A stretch of DNA of 64,000 nucleotides from Trichobilharzia regenti (Eukaryota > Platyhelminthes > Trematoda > Strigeidida > Schistosomatidae): NCBI GenBank assembly GCA_944472135.2, contig CALYDD020000441.1:1-64000 (forward strand). Reading direction: 5' to 3'. The notes beneath the pieces are model-generated. The model saw nothing but the letters and a program-made list of their open reading frames with translations. It was not told the origin of the DNA and did no database searches. Within the stretch, counting starts at the first letter, position 1. Each line of letters begins with the position of its first letter. Positions 45,463 through 57,525 of this stretch are shown here, piece after piece. The position numbers and the translations under genes are program-made.

Positions 45463-47428
45463 TGTCTAGGTCAAAGACGGACAGAGTGTCTTGGATGCAA
45501 ACAGGAAAGTAAGTCATGGTGACTTGTCTGTTAATTGTTACGATCTGTCTGATGTTAAGCATGACATGGATGATGTTACTGTTTCGCCATCCGGGGATAA
45601 TAGGAACATCAAACTCTCTAAATTTGAACTACGGTGATTCGATGGAAACCCGGCTGATTATTTACAATTTGTAAGGGAGTTTGAGATCATGCTGAGTAGT
45701 TTATTATTAAGTGATGAATTGAAATTGATGTATTTGATGAGGTATTGCACTGGCGATGCTTCAAGAGCTATACAGTGCTGTAAGTTTATGAAGCCAAAAG
45801 AGGGCTACAACGAGGCTATGAGCATATTACGTCAAAGGTTTGGATGACCTTCGATGATTATAGGGAAATTATTCGACGCTGTTAAGTGTAATGGTGGTCA
45901 ATTACAGGATGACTCCCAGGCACTCACTGAGTTTTTAGATAATTTGCTAATTTACAAGAATGGAATGATTTCGATGAATCGCACGAGTGACCTCAACTCG
46001 AGTTTTATACTAGAAGTAATAGCAAGACGTCTACCTACTCGACTGCAAAGGAAGTGGGTGAAGATAAGCTCCCGTATGGAGGATGACGGTATCGAGCCAA
46101 GGTTTGATGATATCCTGAATTTGGTAAAAGATAGCGTCAATCAATCTATGAGCAAGTTTTCCAGTCTATTAGATCTCACCCCTAGAATAGAGCAGTCTGT
46201 GAGTGAAATGCAATCATTGATAACGAGTAGGCCTCAGAGAGGTGGTTATCGAGAAAGCTCCATGATGTCTAGTAATGCATATAGACCTAGTGAGTGTAAC
46301 AGGTTTCGTAGTACATCCTCAACTGATAGGTTACAAGATGCAAGACAAACACGGTTGTGCTTGACACGTGTGCAAGTGGTGCATACAGAAGTGAACTGTG
46401 AACCGGTGAGCAAGTTCAGTGATAAGCTAAATGTAAACTCCAGACCTGACTCCGAATTGTGTGACGATAACGGTGTTGTGAAGAAGTCTGTAGTTGCAAC
46501 TGGTAAGCCGTTGTTGAATAAAGTGTCACAGAATAGAGTTGCTGCTTCAGAGTGCAGTTCTGACCCTACAAGTTTACAAGGTATTACTAGTCAGAGTGAA
46601 GATATAAAACATTTAGGGATTTGTGAGGAGGAACCGAAATTGTCTACTTGTGTTATTAAAGAGTTTGAAATTGATGGAGTCGACCAGATAGATGATGGTA
46701 AAGTGAATATTCGTGATAATGATGATGATACTTCACATTTGTCTTTGGTTTATCATGATGAGATGCGGGATATGCCTACTCCTGCTAAGATAATTAAAGG
46801 TTCTGTACAACTTGAAGGTGAAGTAGAATTGAATGCAGATGCAGTTGCAGAAGGCATACATACTTGTGAGACCGTCAGTGTGATTGATCAGCATGTAGCC
46901 CACCTAACATCAGATGCTATTGCTAAACCTGAGCTGATAGTAAAAGACAGCAGTGGTGGTGATCTTGCATGTAGACAAATTTCTGAAAGTCAAGCAACAA
47001 AAGCTTCTGATCCACCACTAAGTTCATCACCTTGTGTCACTCAGTCATCGTTGGTGCTGTCATCCACAATGAAAAAGACGCCCATCAACTCAAGTATCTT
47101 GTCCAATGACTATGATAGTATCAGTTTGTTTGAAAGGACGAATATCAATGGTCAGTTTAGTGAGGATAAGCCAGGTTTAAACGAGAGAGTAATTGTTAAA
47201 TTGACTTGCACGAATAAAGGCATTTCTAGTTTCAAGTTACTATTTGAATGTTATTATCTTTGGTGTAAATTACTCTGTTTCTATACTTGGTTGATGAGAT
47301 ATGTCGTGTGTTTGTTGGTCATCTATATTCTACGATACAATGACATGGGCGTGTTGCCGTTCAGATTTGAGGATATAGCTGATAGAAGGAAGTTAGCAAA
47401 TGAACTCTGCGACGATTTTCCAACTTAG
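45463..47428 (+). pseudogene. P2 gag-like protein with hydrophobic C-terminus, N-terminus broken
   Basis: Homologue of the P1 ORF. The start region (45463-45850) is damaged by a frame change after the initiator, a TGA in place of the Cys codon near 45637 and a TGA in the QRFGRP block (about 45845). From 45854 to 47428 it is open for 524 codons: the rest of the DUF1759-like part (IARRLPTRLQRKW), the acidic Ser-rich middle, and the hydrophobic segment YYLWCKLLCFYTWLMRYVV before a DDFPT end. Strong conservation of the hydrophobic end in a copy that lost its start suggests that P1 and P2 descend from a master that already lacked pol. Confidence 0.75.
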
Positions 47429-48192
47429 AGCGTCAACCTGAGAAGGGTTGTAGGCGTACTGGTGTAAGTCCTACAATTCTTCAAAGGAATTCCACCAAGA
47501 GATGTTCGGCGAGGTTGTTTGTACTATTTGTATATACGTGTGGTGTGTCATCAATTGGTGTATTTTGGATTCATTGTGTTTACTTGTTGTTTTCGTACCT
47601 TGTTGTTATTGCGTAAATTTGTTAAAATTTTCGTCCTGATTATTTCTGAAGTCGTTTCGAGTCTTCTACATCCATGAATGAATTGATTGATGTTAAGGAC
47701 AGCAGATGGGTCGTATACGCCGGGGAGGCTAGGCTATTGCTGAGAATGAAATGCACACGGAGATAATTGTTGGCTGCGGTCCGACACGCCGGGGACAAAG
47801 AGTGTAAACGACTGAGGCTCGCATGCGTCACCGCTACTAGAACTGAGGCAGAATGAGTGACAAGCGATTTCAGTGATAATTGATAGTGAATAGAAAAGAG
47901 GATGCTTGAAGAGTATCATGAGGTGCTGCTATGGTCACGTTGCATTCTGCAAGAGTCATTCTAGTAAGTGGCGATTGTGTTGCAAGATGTCAAGAGGAGG
48001 TCTCTGTCTGGAGGCGTAGGTCGTCATTGATGTGTGAGATTGTGCTGTGGGTATGCTTGTGGTGTGTTGGCTTTCCTGTTTGTTTTCCATTTCAGCTTTG
48101 TCCGTGTGACCCAGGTTCTCGCAATGGCATCCAAGTCAACGTGTATTGGTCGTGAAGGAAAAAAGGGTTGGATCCCTTTTTCTGGCGGGGAG
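47429..48192 (+). other. P2 non-coding 3' region
   Basis: Counterpart of 13973-14928. No ORF of note on either strand that is conserved in P1 beyond chance, ending in the polypurine tract. Confidence 0.5.
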
Positions 48193-48555
48193 TGTCAATG
48201 TAGTTGAAGATTGAACGATCGATTCTTGGTTGTTTGCTCAAAATCAACTTCCCCAATTTTCGCGGAGGCATCAATACGACAGTCATCGTCTCATCGGTCG
48301 CTGTTCAGAAAGAAGAGTGAAACATCGTCAGAAGTAACAATGATTTATTATTGTAATATTAGTTTTCAGACCTTAGTTGCTTAGTTCGTTTATTCCTTTT
48401 ATATGTTGGTGTAACAATAAAGAAATAACAAGCAGCAGATCGGTGTTTTGGTTTTTGCGTCCGTTATTACTAAGCGTTTCTGAAACTCAAAGGAACAGCG
48501 TGGGCCCGAGCGTAGCGAGAGCTGGGCATTAACGGTTTATGACACGAGACTGACA
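48193..48555 (+). repeat. P2 3' LTR
   Basis: 363 bp, nearly identical to the 5' LTR, preceded by the polypurine tract at 48184-48192. Confidence 0.85.
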
Positions 48556-49130
48556 GCATGTATAATCTCCAGCGTACATGATAAACATATTTTGCTATCG
48601 ATTGTAAATTGTGACTGAATAATATGGTCCTATTTCTGTAACAAATTGATGATGCCTGTAAACTGGCGTCCCTCATGTACTGTACCATGAGAATAAATCT
48701 ATCTATTTATTTATTTATCAAATAAATAAATAAATTTATTCTCATGGTACAGTACACGAGGGGGCCAGTTTACAGGCATCATCAATTTGTTACAGAAATA
48801 GGACCATATTATTCAGTCACAATTTACAGTCGATATCAGAATATGTTTAACATGTACACTGGAGATTATACATACACTTGATAAATGTTAATCCCAATAG
48901 TATAAAACATCCTTTTCACTTATGTACAATCGTTTCTGTGCATGGTTGGAAAAATCCGCTAGATTGTCAGTGAGTGCAACACATCATGAAATACAGAAGT
49001 ATTGTCTTCGCATTATCAAGAAAAAACCAGGTCTTTGGTGGATGGATTATAAGTGCCTGGGAAAAAATAAAGCTTGAAGTCAGTTTCCATACATAATTTT
49101 GTTGTGTACAGAATTCTTGAATTATAGTTC
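48556..49130. repeat. Tail-to-tail pair of LINE C 3' ends
   Basis: 48556-48712 is the end of a forward LINE C UTR with a CTATTTATTT tail. 48722-49130 is the same UTR in reverse, beginning with AAATAAATAAATTTATTC. The two A/T tails meet at about 48717. P2 sits in the forward copy. Confidence 0.65.
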
Positions 49131-49139
49131 ATTGTTGTG

Positions 49140-49292
49140 TTATTTTGTTGTGTTAACTTTTGAAACATTATATACTTGTAGACATTCTACGATTTGAGAT
49201 TATATCATTCTTGATCTTGCCTGTAAAATGGAATGCATTTTCATGTAAATTTATGTGTTTATATGAAAATAGAAATTTTTATTATTATTATG
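49140..49292 (+). repeat. LINE A terminal fragment
   Basis: Last 150 bp of LINE A: GTAGACATTCTACGATTTGA, the GCCTGTAAAATGG hairpin region, TTTTCATGTA...ATATGAAAAT hairpin and an ATT tail. 49293-49660 after it shows nothing recognised. Confidence 0.6.
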
Positions 49293-49660
49293 AAGAATGA
49301 TTCGGTCAATATTTCACTAAAATGCTAGGCAAAGTGTTGAGATATAATATTTCTCAAGCTCTTTCTCTCAAGAGCGTTTAATCTAATACATACAGCACCA
49401 ATGGCATATTCATCTGATGTTCCTTAATTCGAAACTTTCTAGTGTGTACTGTGTTCCGCAGTGTAGCTTATGATGGTGAAAATTGGTTGCGTGAAATAAA
49501 TGCTTGACCGAATAAATTCGCTTTTTATTTATGACTCTAAGACGTGGCCATTGAGAATTGAAGAAGTTAAAAGGTTAGTCTTGTTTTGACTCCAAATATT
49601 TACGTCCTGTCTGCTGTGTTAGATGGTGTAATGTGGTGAGCAATTTTTGGTTGTGCGTAG

Positions 49661-49995
49661 TGTTAGGTGAGAACGAGGGTAAAGTCAATCAGTTAGGTTG
49701 CTAAGCTATATCGAGTGACTTGGCTAGGACACGTCACGCACGACGGGCCACCACCTTCCCTCAACGAGCAATTTCAACTGATATAGGATCAGTCTGGGGA
49801 GGAATGAGGATCGGTCATTTCAAAGCTTAACATCAGTTCATAAAGTATTCGATAGCTGGTTTGAGCTAGCTACGTTGATTTAAACCAGACATGTAAGGAA
49901 GTGTAGACTACCAGGTTGAAATCCTTGGAAAGTTATGTACCAATGACCGGAAGCAGTTGACGATGTGACTCAAAGTCATTGTCAATGGTGCAGAT
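49661..49995 (+). pseudogene. RTE-type LINE C-terminal remnant
   Basis: Resembles 62195-62440: the segment WLGHV...PRRA and the later region ending with a TGTAGACTACCAGG word. Heavily mutated, no open frame. Same family as the RTE copy in the kinesin intron. Confidence 0.5.
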
Positions 49996-50039
49996 GTAGA
50001 AACAAATTGTTATCATTGCGATTCATTAAGTCGTCAAGC

Positions 50040-50277
50040 TTACCGAAATTAACATTATTTATATTGTGATATATTATCGTAATATTTGTTCATAGACCTT
50101 AGTTGTAAAAAAAGTAGGCTATATGTTGGTGTTACAATAAGGAATTCTCGTGTCGTCAATCTGTGTTCTGGTTTCTGCGTCAGTTCGTACTGAGCGTTTC
50201 TGAGAAGCTTCGAGGGACAGCGTGAGGCCTAGCGTAGCAAGAGCTGGGCATTAACGGTTTACGAGATGTGACCCACA
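50040..50277 (+). repeat. Partial P-element LTR (left arm)
   Basis: 3' two-thirds of an LTR, ending GTGACCCACAG, followed by the leader of the gag copy. The 5' third is replaced by unrelated sequence. Confidence 0.65.
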
Positions 50278-50441
50278 GTTTACGATAGTGAAGTCAGATT
50301 CTGACGGTAGAAACAGATTCTGGCGGATTCAGACAGTTAGTGAAAGTTGGGATAGTCACCGTTCATCTTTCCTGGTGCCGGTCAAGTCCTCTTTGAACAA
50401 GCAATATCTGGAACGATTTTGGAATTGGGTCAAGTTGAACA

Positions 50442-51287
50442 ATGCCTGGGTCAAAGAAGGGACAGAGCGTCTTGGATGCAAACAGGAAAGTAAGTCATGT
50501 TGACTAGTCTGTTAATTGTTACGATCTGTCTGATGTTAAGCATGACATGGTTGATGTTACTGTTTCGCCATCCAGGGATAATAGGAACATCAAACTCTCT
50601 AAATTTGAACCACGGTGTTTCGATGGAAACCCGGCTGATTATTTACAATTTGTAAGGGAGTTTGAGATCATGCTGAGTAGTTTTTTATTAAGTGATGAAT
50701 TGAAATTGATGTATTTGATGAGGTATTGCACTGGAGATGCTTCAAGAGCTATACAGTGCTGTAAGTTTATGAAGCCAAAAGAGGGCTACAACGAGGCTAT
50801 GAGCATACTACGTCAAAGGTTTGGAAGAACTTCGATGATTATAGGGAAATTATTTGAGGCTGTTAAGGGTAATGGCAGTCAATTACAGGATGACTCTCAG
50901 GCACTTACTGAGTTTTTGGATAATCTGCTGACTTACAAGAATGCATTGATTTCGATGAATTGCATGGGTGACCTCAACTCGAGTTTTATACTAGAAGTAA
51001 TAGCAAGACGTCTACCTACTCGACTGCAAAGGAAGTGGGCGAAGATAAGCTCCCGTATGGAGGATGAAGGTATCGAGCCAAAGTTTGATGATATCCTGAA
51101 ATTAGTAAAAGATAGTGTCAATCAATCGATGAGCAAGTTGGCCAGTATATTGAATCTCAACCCTAGAATAGAGCAGTCTGAGGGCAAAATGCAATCATTG
51201 ATGACGAAAGGGCCTCAGAGAGGTGGATATCGAGAAGGCTCTATGGTGTCAAGTAATGAATATAGATTAATTGAGTGTAAAAGCTTA
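50442..51287 (+). pseudogene. P gag N-terminal half, left arm
   Basis: Starts MPGSKKGQ at 50442. A TAG at 50505-50507 replaces the Leu codon seen in P1, and then the frame is open from 50547 through the DUF1759-like part (FDGNPADYLQF, IARRLPTRLQRKW). It is interrupted at 51287 by an inserted LTR. Confidence 0.75.
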
Positions 51288-51622
51288 TGTCAGTCACGTC
51301 TCGTAAACCGCCAATGCCCAGCTCTTGCAACGCTGGGACTCACGATGCTCCTTGAAGTTTCTCAGAAAAGCTTAGTAATAACAGACGCAAAAAGCAAAAC
51401 ACCGATTCGCGATTCGAGAATTCTTTTTTGTAACACCAACATATAGGCAACTTTTAAAATCAAGCTTTAACAGTAAGGTTCATGACGGTTATGTCCTGAC
51501 TTTTTTCTGAACAGCGACCGATGAGACTATGACTGTCGTATTGGTGCCTGCGCGAAAACTGGGGAAGTTGGTTTCGAGCAAACAACCATGAATTGATCGT
51601 TCAATCTTCAACCACATTGACA
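51288..51622 (-). repeat. LTR inserted in gag, left arm
   Basis: 335-bp diverged P LTR. Flanks GCTTA and GATTT could be a mutated target duplication. Mirror image of 52508-52843. Confidence 0.7.
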
Positions 51623-51701
51623 GATTTAGTGGTGCATCCATAACATATAAGTTACAAGATGCAAGACAAACACGGTTGTGTTTTACACTTTTGCAAGTAG
51701 T

Positions 51702-52500
51702 TCATACAAGGGTGAACTGTGAGTTGATGGGCGTCTTTTCCATTGTGGATGACAACACCAACGACGACTGAGTGACACAAGTTGATGAACGTAGCGGTGG
51801 TTCAGAAGCTGTTGTTGCTTGACTTTCAGAAATTTGTCTACATGCAAGATCACCACCACTGCTGTCTTTTACTATCAGCTCAGGTTTAGCAATAGCATCT
51901 GATGTTAGGTGGGCTACATGCTGATCAATCACACTGACGGTCTCACAAGTATGTATGCCTTCTGCAACTGCATCTGCATTCAATTCTACTTCACCTTCAA
52001 GTTGTACAGAACCTTTAATTATCTTAGCAGGAGTAGGCATATCCCGCATCTCATCATGATAAACCAAAGACAAATGTGAAGTATCATCATCATTATCACG
52101 AATATTCACTTTACCATCATCTATCTGGTCGACTCCATCAATTTCAAACTCTTTAATAACACAAGTAGACAATTTCGGTTCCTCCTCACAAATCCCTAAA
52201 TGTTTTATATCTTCACTCTGACTGGTAATACCTTGTAAACTTGTGGAGTCATAACTGCCCTCTGAGAATGTAACTCTCTTCTGCGACACTCTATTCAACG
52301 ATGGTTTACCAGTTGCAACTACAGACTTCTTGACCAAACCGTTATCGTCACACTATTCGGAGTCAGACCTTGATTTCACATATACATTACGACTGAACTT
52401 GCTCACTGATTCACAGTTCACCCTTGTATGAACTACTTGCAAAAGTGTAAAACACAACCGTGTTTGTCTTGCATCTTGTAACTTATATGTTATGGATGCA
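51702..52500 (-). pseudogene. P gag middle part (spacer and right arm)
   Basis: Reverse-strand open frame 52337-51702 equals the acidic middle of the P2 protein (ICEEEPKLSTCVIKEFE, VIDQHVAHLTSD). It ends at the fold-back point near 51722, so the hydrophobic end is missing. The last codons come from the duplicated arm. Confidence 0.7.
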
Positions 52501-52507
52501 CCACGAA

Positions 52508-52843
52508 ATCTGTCAATGTGGTTGAAGATTGAACGATCAATTCATGGTTGTTTGCTCGAAACCAACTTCCCCAGTTTTCGCGCAGGCACCAATACGACAG
52601 TCATAGTCTCATCGGTCGCTGTTCAGAAAAAAGTCAGGACATAACCGTCATGAACCTTACTGTTAAAGCTTGATTTTAAAAGTTGCCTATATGTTGGTGT
52701 TACAAAAAAGAATTCTCGAATCGCGAATCGGTGTTTTGCTTTTTGCGTCTGTTATTACTAAGCTTTTCTGAGAAACTTCAAGGAGCATCGTGAGTCCCAG
52801 CGTTGCAAGAGCTGGGCATTGGCGGTTTACGAGACGTGACTGA
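52508..52843 (+). repeat. LTR inserted in gag, right arm
   Basis: 336 bp, TGTCA to TGACA, between AAATC and TAAGC. These may be a decayed 5-bp duplication. Confidence 0.7.
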
Positions 52844-52860
52844 CATAAGCTTTTACACTC

Positions 52861-53690
52861 AATTAATCTATATTCATTACTTGACACCATAGAGCCTTCT
52901 CGATATCCACCTCTCTGAGGCCCTTTCGTCATCAATGATTGCATTTTGCCCTCAGACTGCTCTATTCTAGGGTTGAGATTCAATATACTGGCCAACTTGC
53001 TCATCGATTGATTGACACTATCTTTTACTAATTTCAGGATATCATCAAACTTTGGCTCGATACCTTCATCCTCCATACGGGAGCTTATCTTCGCCCACTT
53101 CCTTTGCAGTCGAGTAGGTAGACGTCTTGCTATTACTTCTAGTATAAAACTCGAGTTGAGGTCACCCATGCAATTCATCGAAATCAATGCATTCTTGTAA
53201 GTCAGCAGATTATCCAAAAACTCAGTAAGTGCCTGGAGTCATCCTGTAATTGACTGCCATTACCCTTAACAGCCTCAAATAATTTCCCTATAATCATCGA
53301 AGTTCTTCCAAACCTTTGACGTAGTATGCTCATAGCCTCGTTGTAGCCCTCTTTTGGCTTCATAAACTTACAGCACTGTATAGCTCTTGAAGCATCTCCA
53401 GTGCAATACCTCATCAAATACATCAATTTCAATTCATCACTTAATAAAAAACTACTCAGCATGATCTCAAACTCCCTTACAAATTGTAAATAATCAGCCG
53501 GGTTTCCATCGAAACACCGTGGTTCAAATTTAGAGAGTTTGATGTTCCTATTATCCCTGGATGGCGAAACAGTAACATCAACCATGTCATGCTTAACATC
53601 AGACAGATCGTAACAATTAACAGACTAGTCAACATGACTTACTTTCCTGTTTGCATCCAAGACGCTCTGTCCCTTCTTTGACCCAGGCAT
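52861..53690 (-). pseudogene. P gag N-terminal half, right arm
   Basis: Starts at 53690, with the same TAG as the left arm. It has one extra lesion, a single-base deletion near 53238 (the left arm reads intact there). That splits the DUF1759-like part into 53585-53202 and 53217-52861. Confidence 0.75.
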
Positions 53691-53856
53691 TGTTCAACTT
53701 GACCCAATTCCAAAATCGTTCCAGATATTGCTTGTTCAAAGAGGACTTGACCGGCACCAGGAAAGATGAACGGTGACTATCCCAACTTTCACTAACTGTC
53801 TGAATCCGCCAGAATCTGTTTCTACCGTCAGAATCTGACTTCACTATCGTAAACTG

Positions 53857-54175
53857 TGGGTCACATCTCGTAAACCGTTAATGCCCAGCTCTTGCTACGC
53901 TAGGCCTCACGCTGTCCCTCGAAGCTTCTCAGAAACGCTCAGTACGAACTGACGCAGAAACCAGAACACAGATTGACGACACGAGAATTCTTTATTGTAA
54001 CACCCACATATAAACACTGTTACAACTTAGATTTCTGACGGTTTTCCTGTGACTTCTTTCTAAACCTCGACCGATGAGACGATGACTGTCGTATGGATGC
54101 CTCCGCGAAAATTGGGGAAGTTAGTTTTGAGCAAGAAACCATGAATTGGTCGTTCAATCTTCAACTGTATTGAAA
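53857..54175 (-). repeat. P-element LTR, right side
   Basis: LTR of the right-arm gag copy, complete up to a TTTCAATAC start that has lost the TG. It joins the LINE D fragment. Confidence 0.65.
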
Positions 54176-54177
54176 TA

Positions 54178-54597
54178 GACCAATCGAAATATTCCCTGAT
54201 GTGGTCATCAACAATACTTCTCAGTACTTTTGACACCACTCGGAGTAGAGCTGCTGGTCTATATCTAGTGGGATTTTGCCTATTCCCGCTCTTGAAGATC
54301 GAAGAAAGGTTTGCTATTTTCCACTCCCTTGGTAGTTTCTCCAAATCCATTGAGTTTTGGAACGAGTCGCACAGGGGTCTACAGAGAGCTTCGACGCTCT
54401 GTTTCATAACAGATGGCCTTATGTCGTCACAACCTGGTAACTTTCCAGCTGTGAGTGGCTGTAGCTTCCTTATGACTGTTGCGGGGTTTATTTGGAGAGT
54501 AGCCACTAGGTCTTCCTCCTGTGAAATAGTGGTGCCACCATCTTGGTCCGTACGGGTTATATCCACATTGCTGTTTAGATGTTTGGCGAAGGCCTAA
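54178..54597 (-). pseudogene. LINE D RT, N-terminal part
   Basis: Reverse strand: AGKLPGCDDIRPSVMK, LPREWKIANLSSIFKSGN and YRPAALLRVVSKVLR, the fingers region that precedes the palm. The frame runs on into the LTR, but the LINE homology stops at about 54178. It complements the palm fragment at 31483-32385. Whether both derive from one family is an inference from the Jockey-like style. Confidence 0.65.
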
Positions 54598-54601
54598 CTG
54601 A

Positions 54602-56170
54602 ATGTTTTAGCATGTTTTCTGAAAAGTATGCCGTTAAATGCTCGATCTCTCCTTAACAAAATAACTTCCTTTCCCAGCTTCGTATACATGGAGCGACCAA
54701 CACTGATTCTGGCGACTGAAACTTGGCTTACTACTGATATACCTGACACAAAGCTGATAATTGATAACTATAACATCCACAGGAATGACAGAGCGGACAA
54801 GAGAGGAGGCGGTTGTCTAATATATGCCTCTAAATCCACTGACTCCAATACCTTTACAAACCTAACTATCGACAAACTCCCAGAATCCAAGTGAATAAGC
54901 ATCCACGCGAATGAAAATAACATTCTTGTGGGATGTATATACAGAGCCCCTAACAGCCCTATAACAACTGATACGGTTATCGGAGAAATACTAGAGACTG
55001 TACCTAAGCTGGAATTCGACTACAAACTAGTTTGTGGCGATTTCAACCTCCCTGGAGTGAACTGGGATACCTGCACTGGACCGAGAACCTATGAGGTGAT
55101 CCTAGAAGCCGTAGATGTAGGAGGATGGAAGCAGTGCGTACGCCTCCCAACACGATACAACAATATTCTCGACTTAATCCTCTGCCACAAAATAGAGCCG
55201 ATCTCGATAGAGGCGGGGGATAAACTCGACAACAGTGACCACAACATATTGTACTGCACCCTACCCTTACAACTAACAACTAAACGCACATCTAAGAGTT
55301 CCCCGGTTTACTAACAATATAGGGACTATCGAAATTCCGACTGGGAATTCCTACCAACGCTCTTGAGAAGCTCAGACTGGGGTGAATACTTCACCAATAA
55401 TAACTTAGAAGTAATACCAAATGCCTACTACAAGACAATCAGTTCAGTGAGAGACACAATCGCACCCCTGAAATCTGCCCTAAAGACACCAACTCCATTC
55501 ATAGACCGCAAAACGAGAATAAAACTAAGGAAACTGGAAAGGAAATTTTATTTATACAAAGAATTTAGTGCATTACACCAGATACATGGAAAATTTAAAA
55601 ATCTTGAAGCGAGACATAAAGTGAAGGCACAAGTCGAGGAAAATAAAGCCCTAGAGGGCACCTCTTAAACTCAGGAACTCTGCAAGATCTTGCAAAAACT
55701 ACTGAAGATGGGGGAAGACAACAACGATAGCCGCCTAGAACATGAAGGTATAATTTATGATGATCCCCAGATCATTAGTGAACTCCTGAGTGAGTGGTTC
55801 TCCAATAACACCAAAGCGCATCCGTCCCCAATTCTCGACATAACCTGCAAAAATAACTACAAGTTAGGTGAAATCAACTTTAATATACAAAATATAGCAT
55901 CGGCGGTAAGGACGTTAAAAGCTAACGGTAGTTGTGGGATAGATGACATACCATATGACATATACAGAAACGGTGGTATGGATATGATAGTATTATTACT
56001 TAGAATATTTACTCTCTCACTGATGACCGGGACCTACTCTGAAACTTGGAAAAATACATACATGTAACCTAAGCATAAAGGAGGGCCTAAAATTAGTGCA
56101 TGTAATCATAGGCCTATCACTATAACACCTGTCATATCAAGGATCATGGAGAAAGTAATCAAATTTATTC
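54602..56170 (+). pseudogene. LINE C ORF2: endonuclease and RT N-terminus
   Basis: Endonuclease blocks: LNARSLLNKI, ILATETWL, GCIYRAPNS, KLVCGDFNLPGVNW, NNILDLILCHK and the catalytic NSDHNILYC. Unlike LINE E it keeps SDH. Then a linker with a coiled, basic segment (RKTRIKLRKLERKFY) and the RT fingers (INFNIQNIASAVRTL, ITPVISRIMEKVIK). Stops lie after LPESK (54892), after SPVY (55312), after EGTS (55666) and after NTYM (56065). It is truncated at about 56170 before the catalytic palm. Confidence 0.75.
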
Positions 56171-57480
56171 AGAAAGTCAGAAAGATTTAGTGAACTAAAG
56201 GTACTTTCGGTTTCCACAGTGGTTCTCCGTACCGAATTCATTCCTTTAAAACCTCAATTAAATGACACGTCAGTACCTACGTGGAAGAAATTCCATTCTT
56301 CATTACTAAACTGAATGAGAAGAGTCATGTTTTTCATTCTAAAAACAGGAGCATTTGTAATGTTTTACTTATGTAAATGCAGTTACATACAGTTGCACTA
56401 AGAACTCAGTGCAACTCGATGGACAGTAGTATATATACAAATAAACTGAAAAATAATGTCCTCCTCATCTTATGAACAACTTGTCCTTACTCCGGGATTA
56501 TAACTTTGAATCATTTTTGATTCATTTACGTTCTCAGTGGGGCAGGGCTTCAAGCTAGGGCTTTGAAGTTTCGGTAGCAGTGGCATTTGTTTTATGGGGT
56601 GGAGTTACTAGCCTAATACCCAACCTTCCCTCTTTACTAGCCGTATTACTGGCTTAGTGGGGCAAGGGAGTGCATAGGCCAGATATAGGACCCTGGAACA
56701 CAAGCATGGCTGGCGGGTTTTCTACCGTTAAGCCACCGAGAGCTGAGTGGTTTACTGGAGAGCACTAATCGGACAATTAGCGCCATTCTCCGCCATTCTC
56801 TCTGTCGATTGACGATAAATACCTCGTATAATGTAATATCCCTTCCCCCACTCCCCGACCACTCCTCCGTTCATCCATCCATGGACATTTCTCCTACTCC
56901 ACTTCTGTTTACTCACGAATCACACCCCATAGTTGAGGTTCAAACACCAGTCCTATCCTTTGCTCAGCTAGGTTCGAGAATCGCGTAATTGATTGGCAAT
57001 AACCTATGATAGGGCATGCACTAGAGATGTGTCATCTAGCTATCGGTGTAGAAACACATACGGTCTTCCTACTTGTGGATTTTTTTTCACTCAATTGGCA
57101 TTTATTTTCATTTCTGCTGCCCATCAGGATGAAGGTGAAAATTCTACTCCTCATCTCAGAGGCCACATGCAATCACGCATGCACAACACCTAAATACGTG
57201 TTTCATGAAAGATTGTCACTGTTGCTGCTCACTGTAGTCAGCTGGGACCCTACCGTGCATTCTATCAATACAACCTTCCCAAATTCTACAAACTAGCAGC
57301 TTGATGAACAGATTATCAAGTCTCTTAAACTTGACACTGAGGAGAGGAGACAGAGAAACGAAGGGAGACTGTATAGATTGCAAGGGATTCACTCCCACTC
57401 TTTCAGTTTGATGCAGGCTAACTTCACGCATGCTGTTCAATATGTGTTCTGCTTTGTTTATCTGTCTGCTCATCCGATTG
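56171..57480. other. Intergenic or 5' flank of the kinesin gene
   Basis: No convincing gene. 56560-56790 has SINE-like features: on the reverse strand CGGTGGCTTAACGGTAG resembles a Pol III A box, but the B box is weak. 56820-57000 is C-rich and contains CCCTTCCCCCACTCCCC. An initiating kinesin exon may lie here, but none could be picked with confidence. Confidence 0.45.
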
Positions 57481-57525
57481 TCTAAAAACATTGGCGGGCT
57501 CCTGAGAATCCACTCAGCTTTTCAG

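Larger units (their letters stand above)
44955..48555 (+). mobile_element. P2: second gag-only BEL/Pao-like element
   Basis: 3601 bp, two 363-bp LTRs (44955-45317 and 48193-48555) with only a few differences, and an exact 5-bp target duplication GCATG (44950-44954 and 48556-48560). The interior has the same order as P1: leader, gag ORF with hydrophobic end, non-coding 3' region, polypurine tract GGCGGGGAG. No pol. The uninterrupted target sequence can be seen in the LINE C copy near 31360-31400. Confidence 0.9.
50125..54007. repeat. Large inverted repeat built of P gag and LTR
   Basis: Arms of about 1.6 kb (50125-51722 and 52411-54007) are nearly identical reverse complements, sums 104,130-104,133, around a 688-bp spacer. 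Each arm holds an LTR end, the gag N-terminal half with the same TAG codon, and the same inserted LTR. The spacer is the next part of the gag (reverse strand), continuous with the right arm. So the right copy is the original and the left is its fold-back duplicate. Confidence 0.8.

Noticed and set aside
56560..56790. Full SINE call upstream of kinesin
   Set aside because: Only an A-box-like word is convincing. The B box is weak and no second copy exists in the window.
57006..57296. 96-residue frame upstream of kinesin
   Set aside because: Hydrophobic by composition, with no family resemblance and no splice logic linking it to the kinesin frame.
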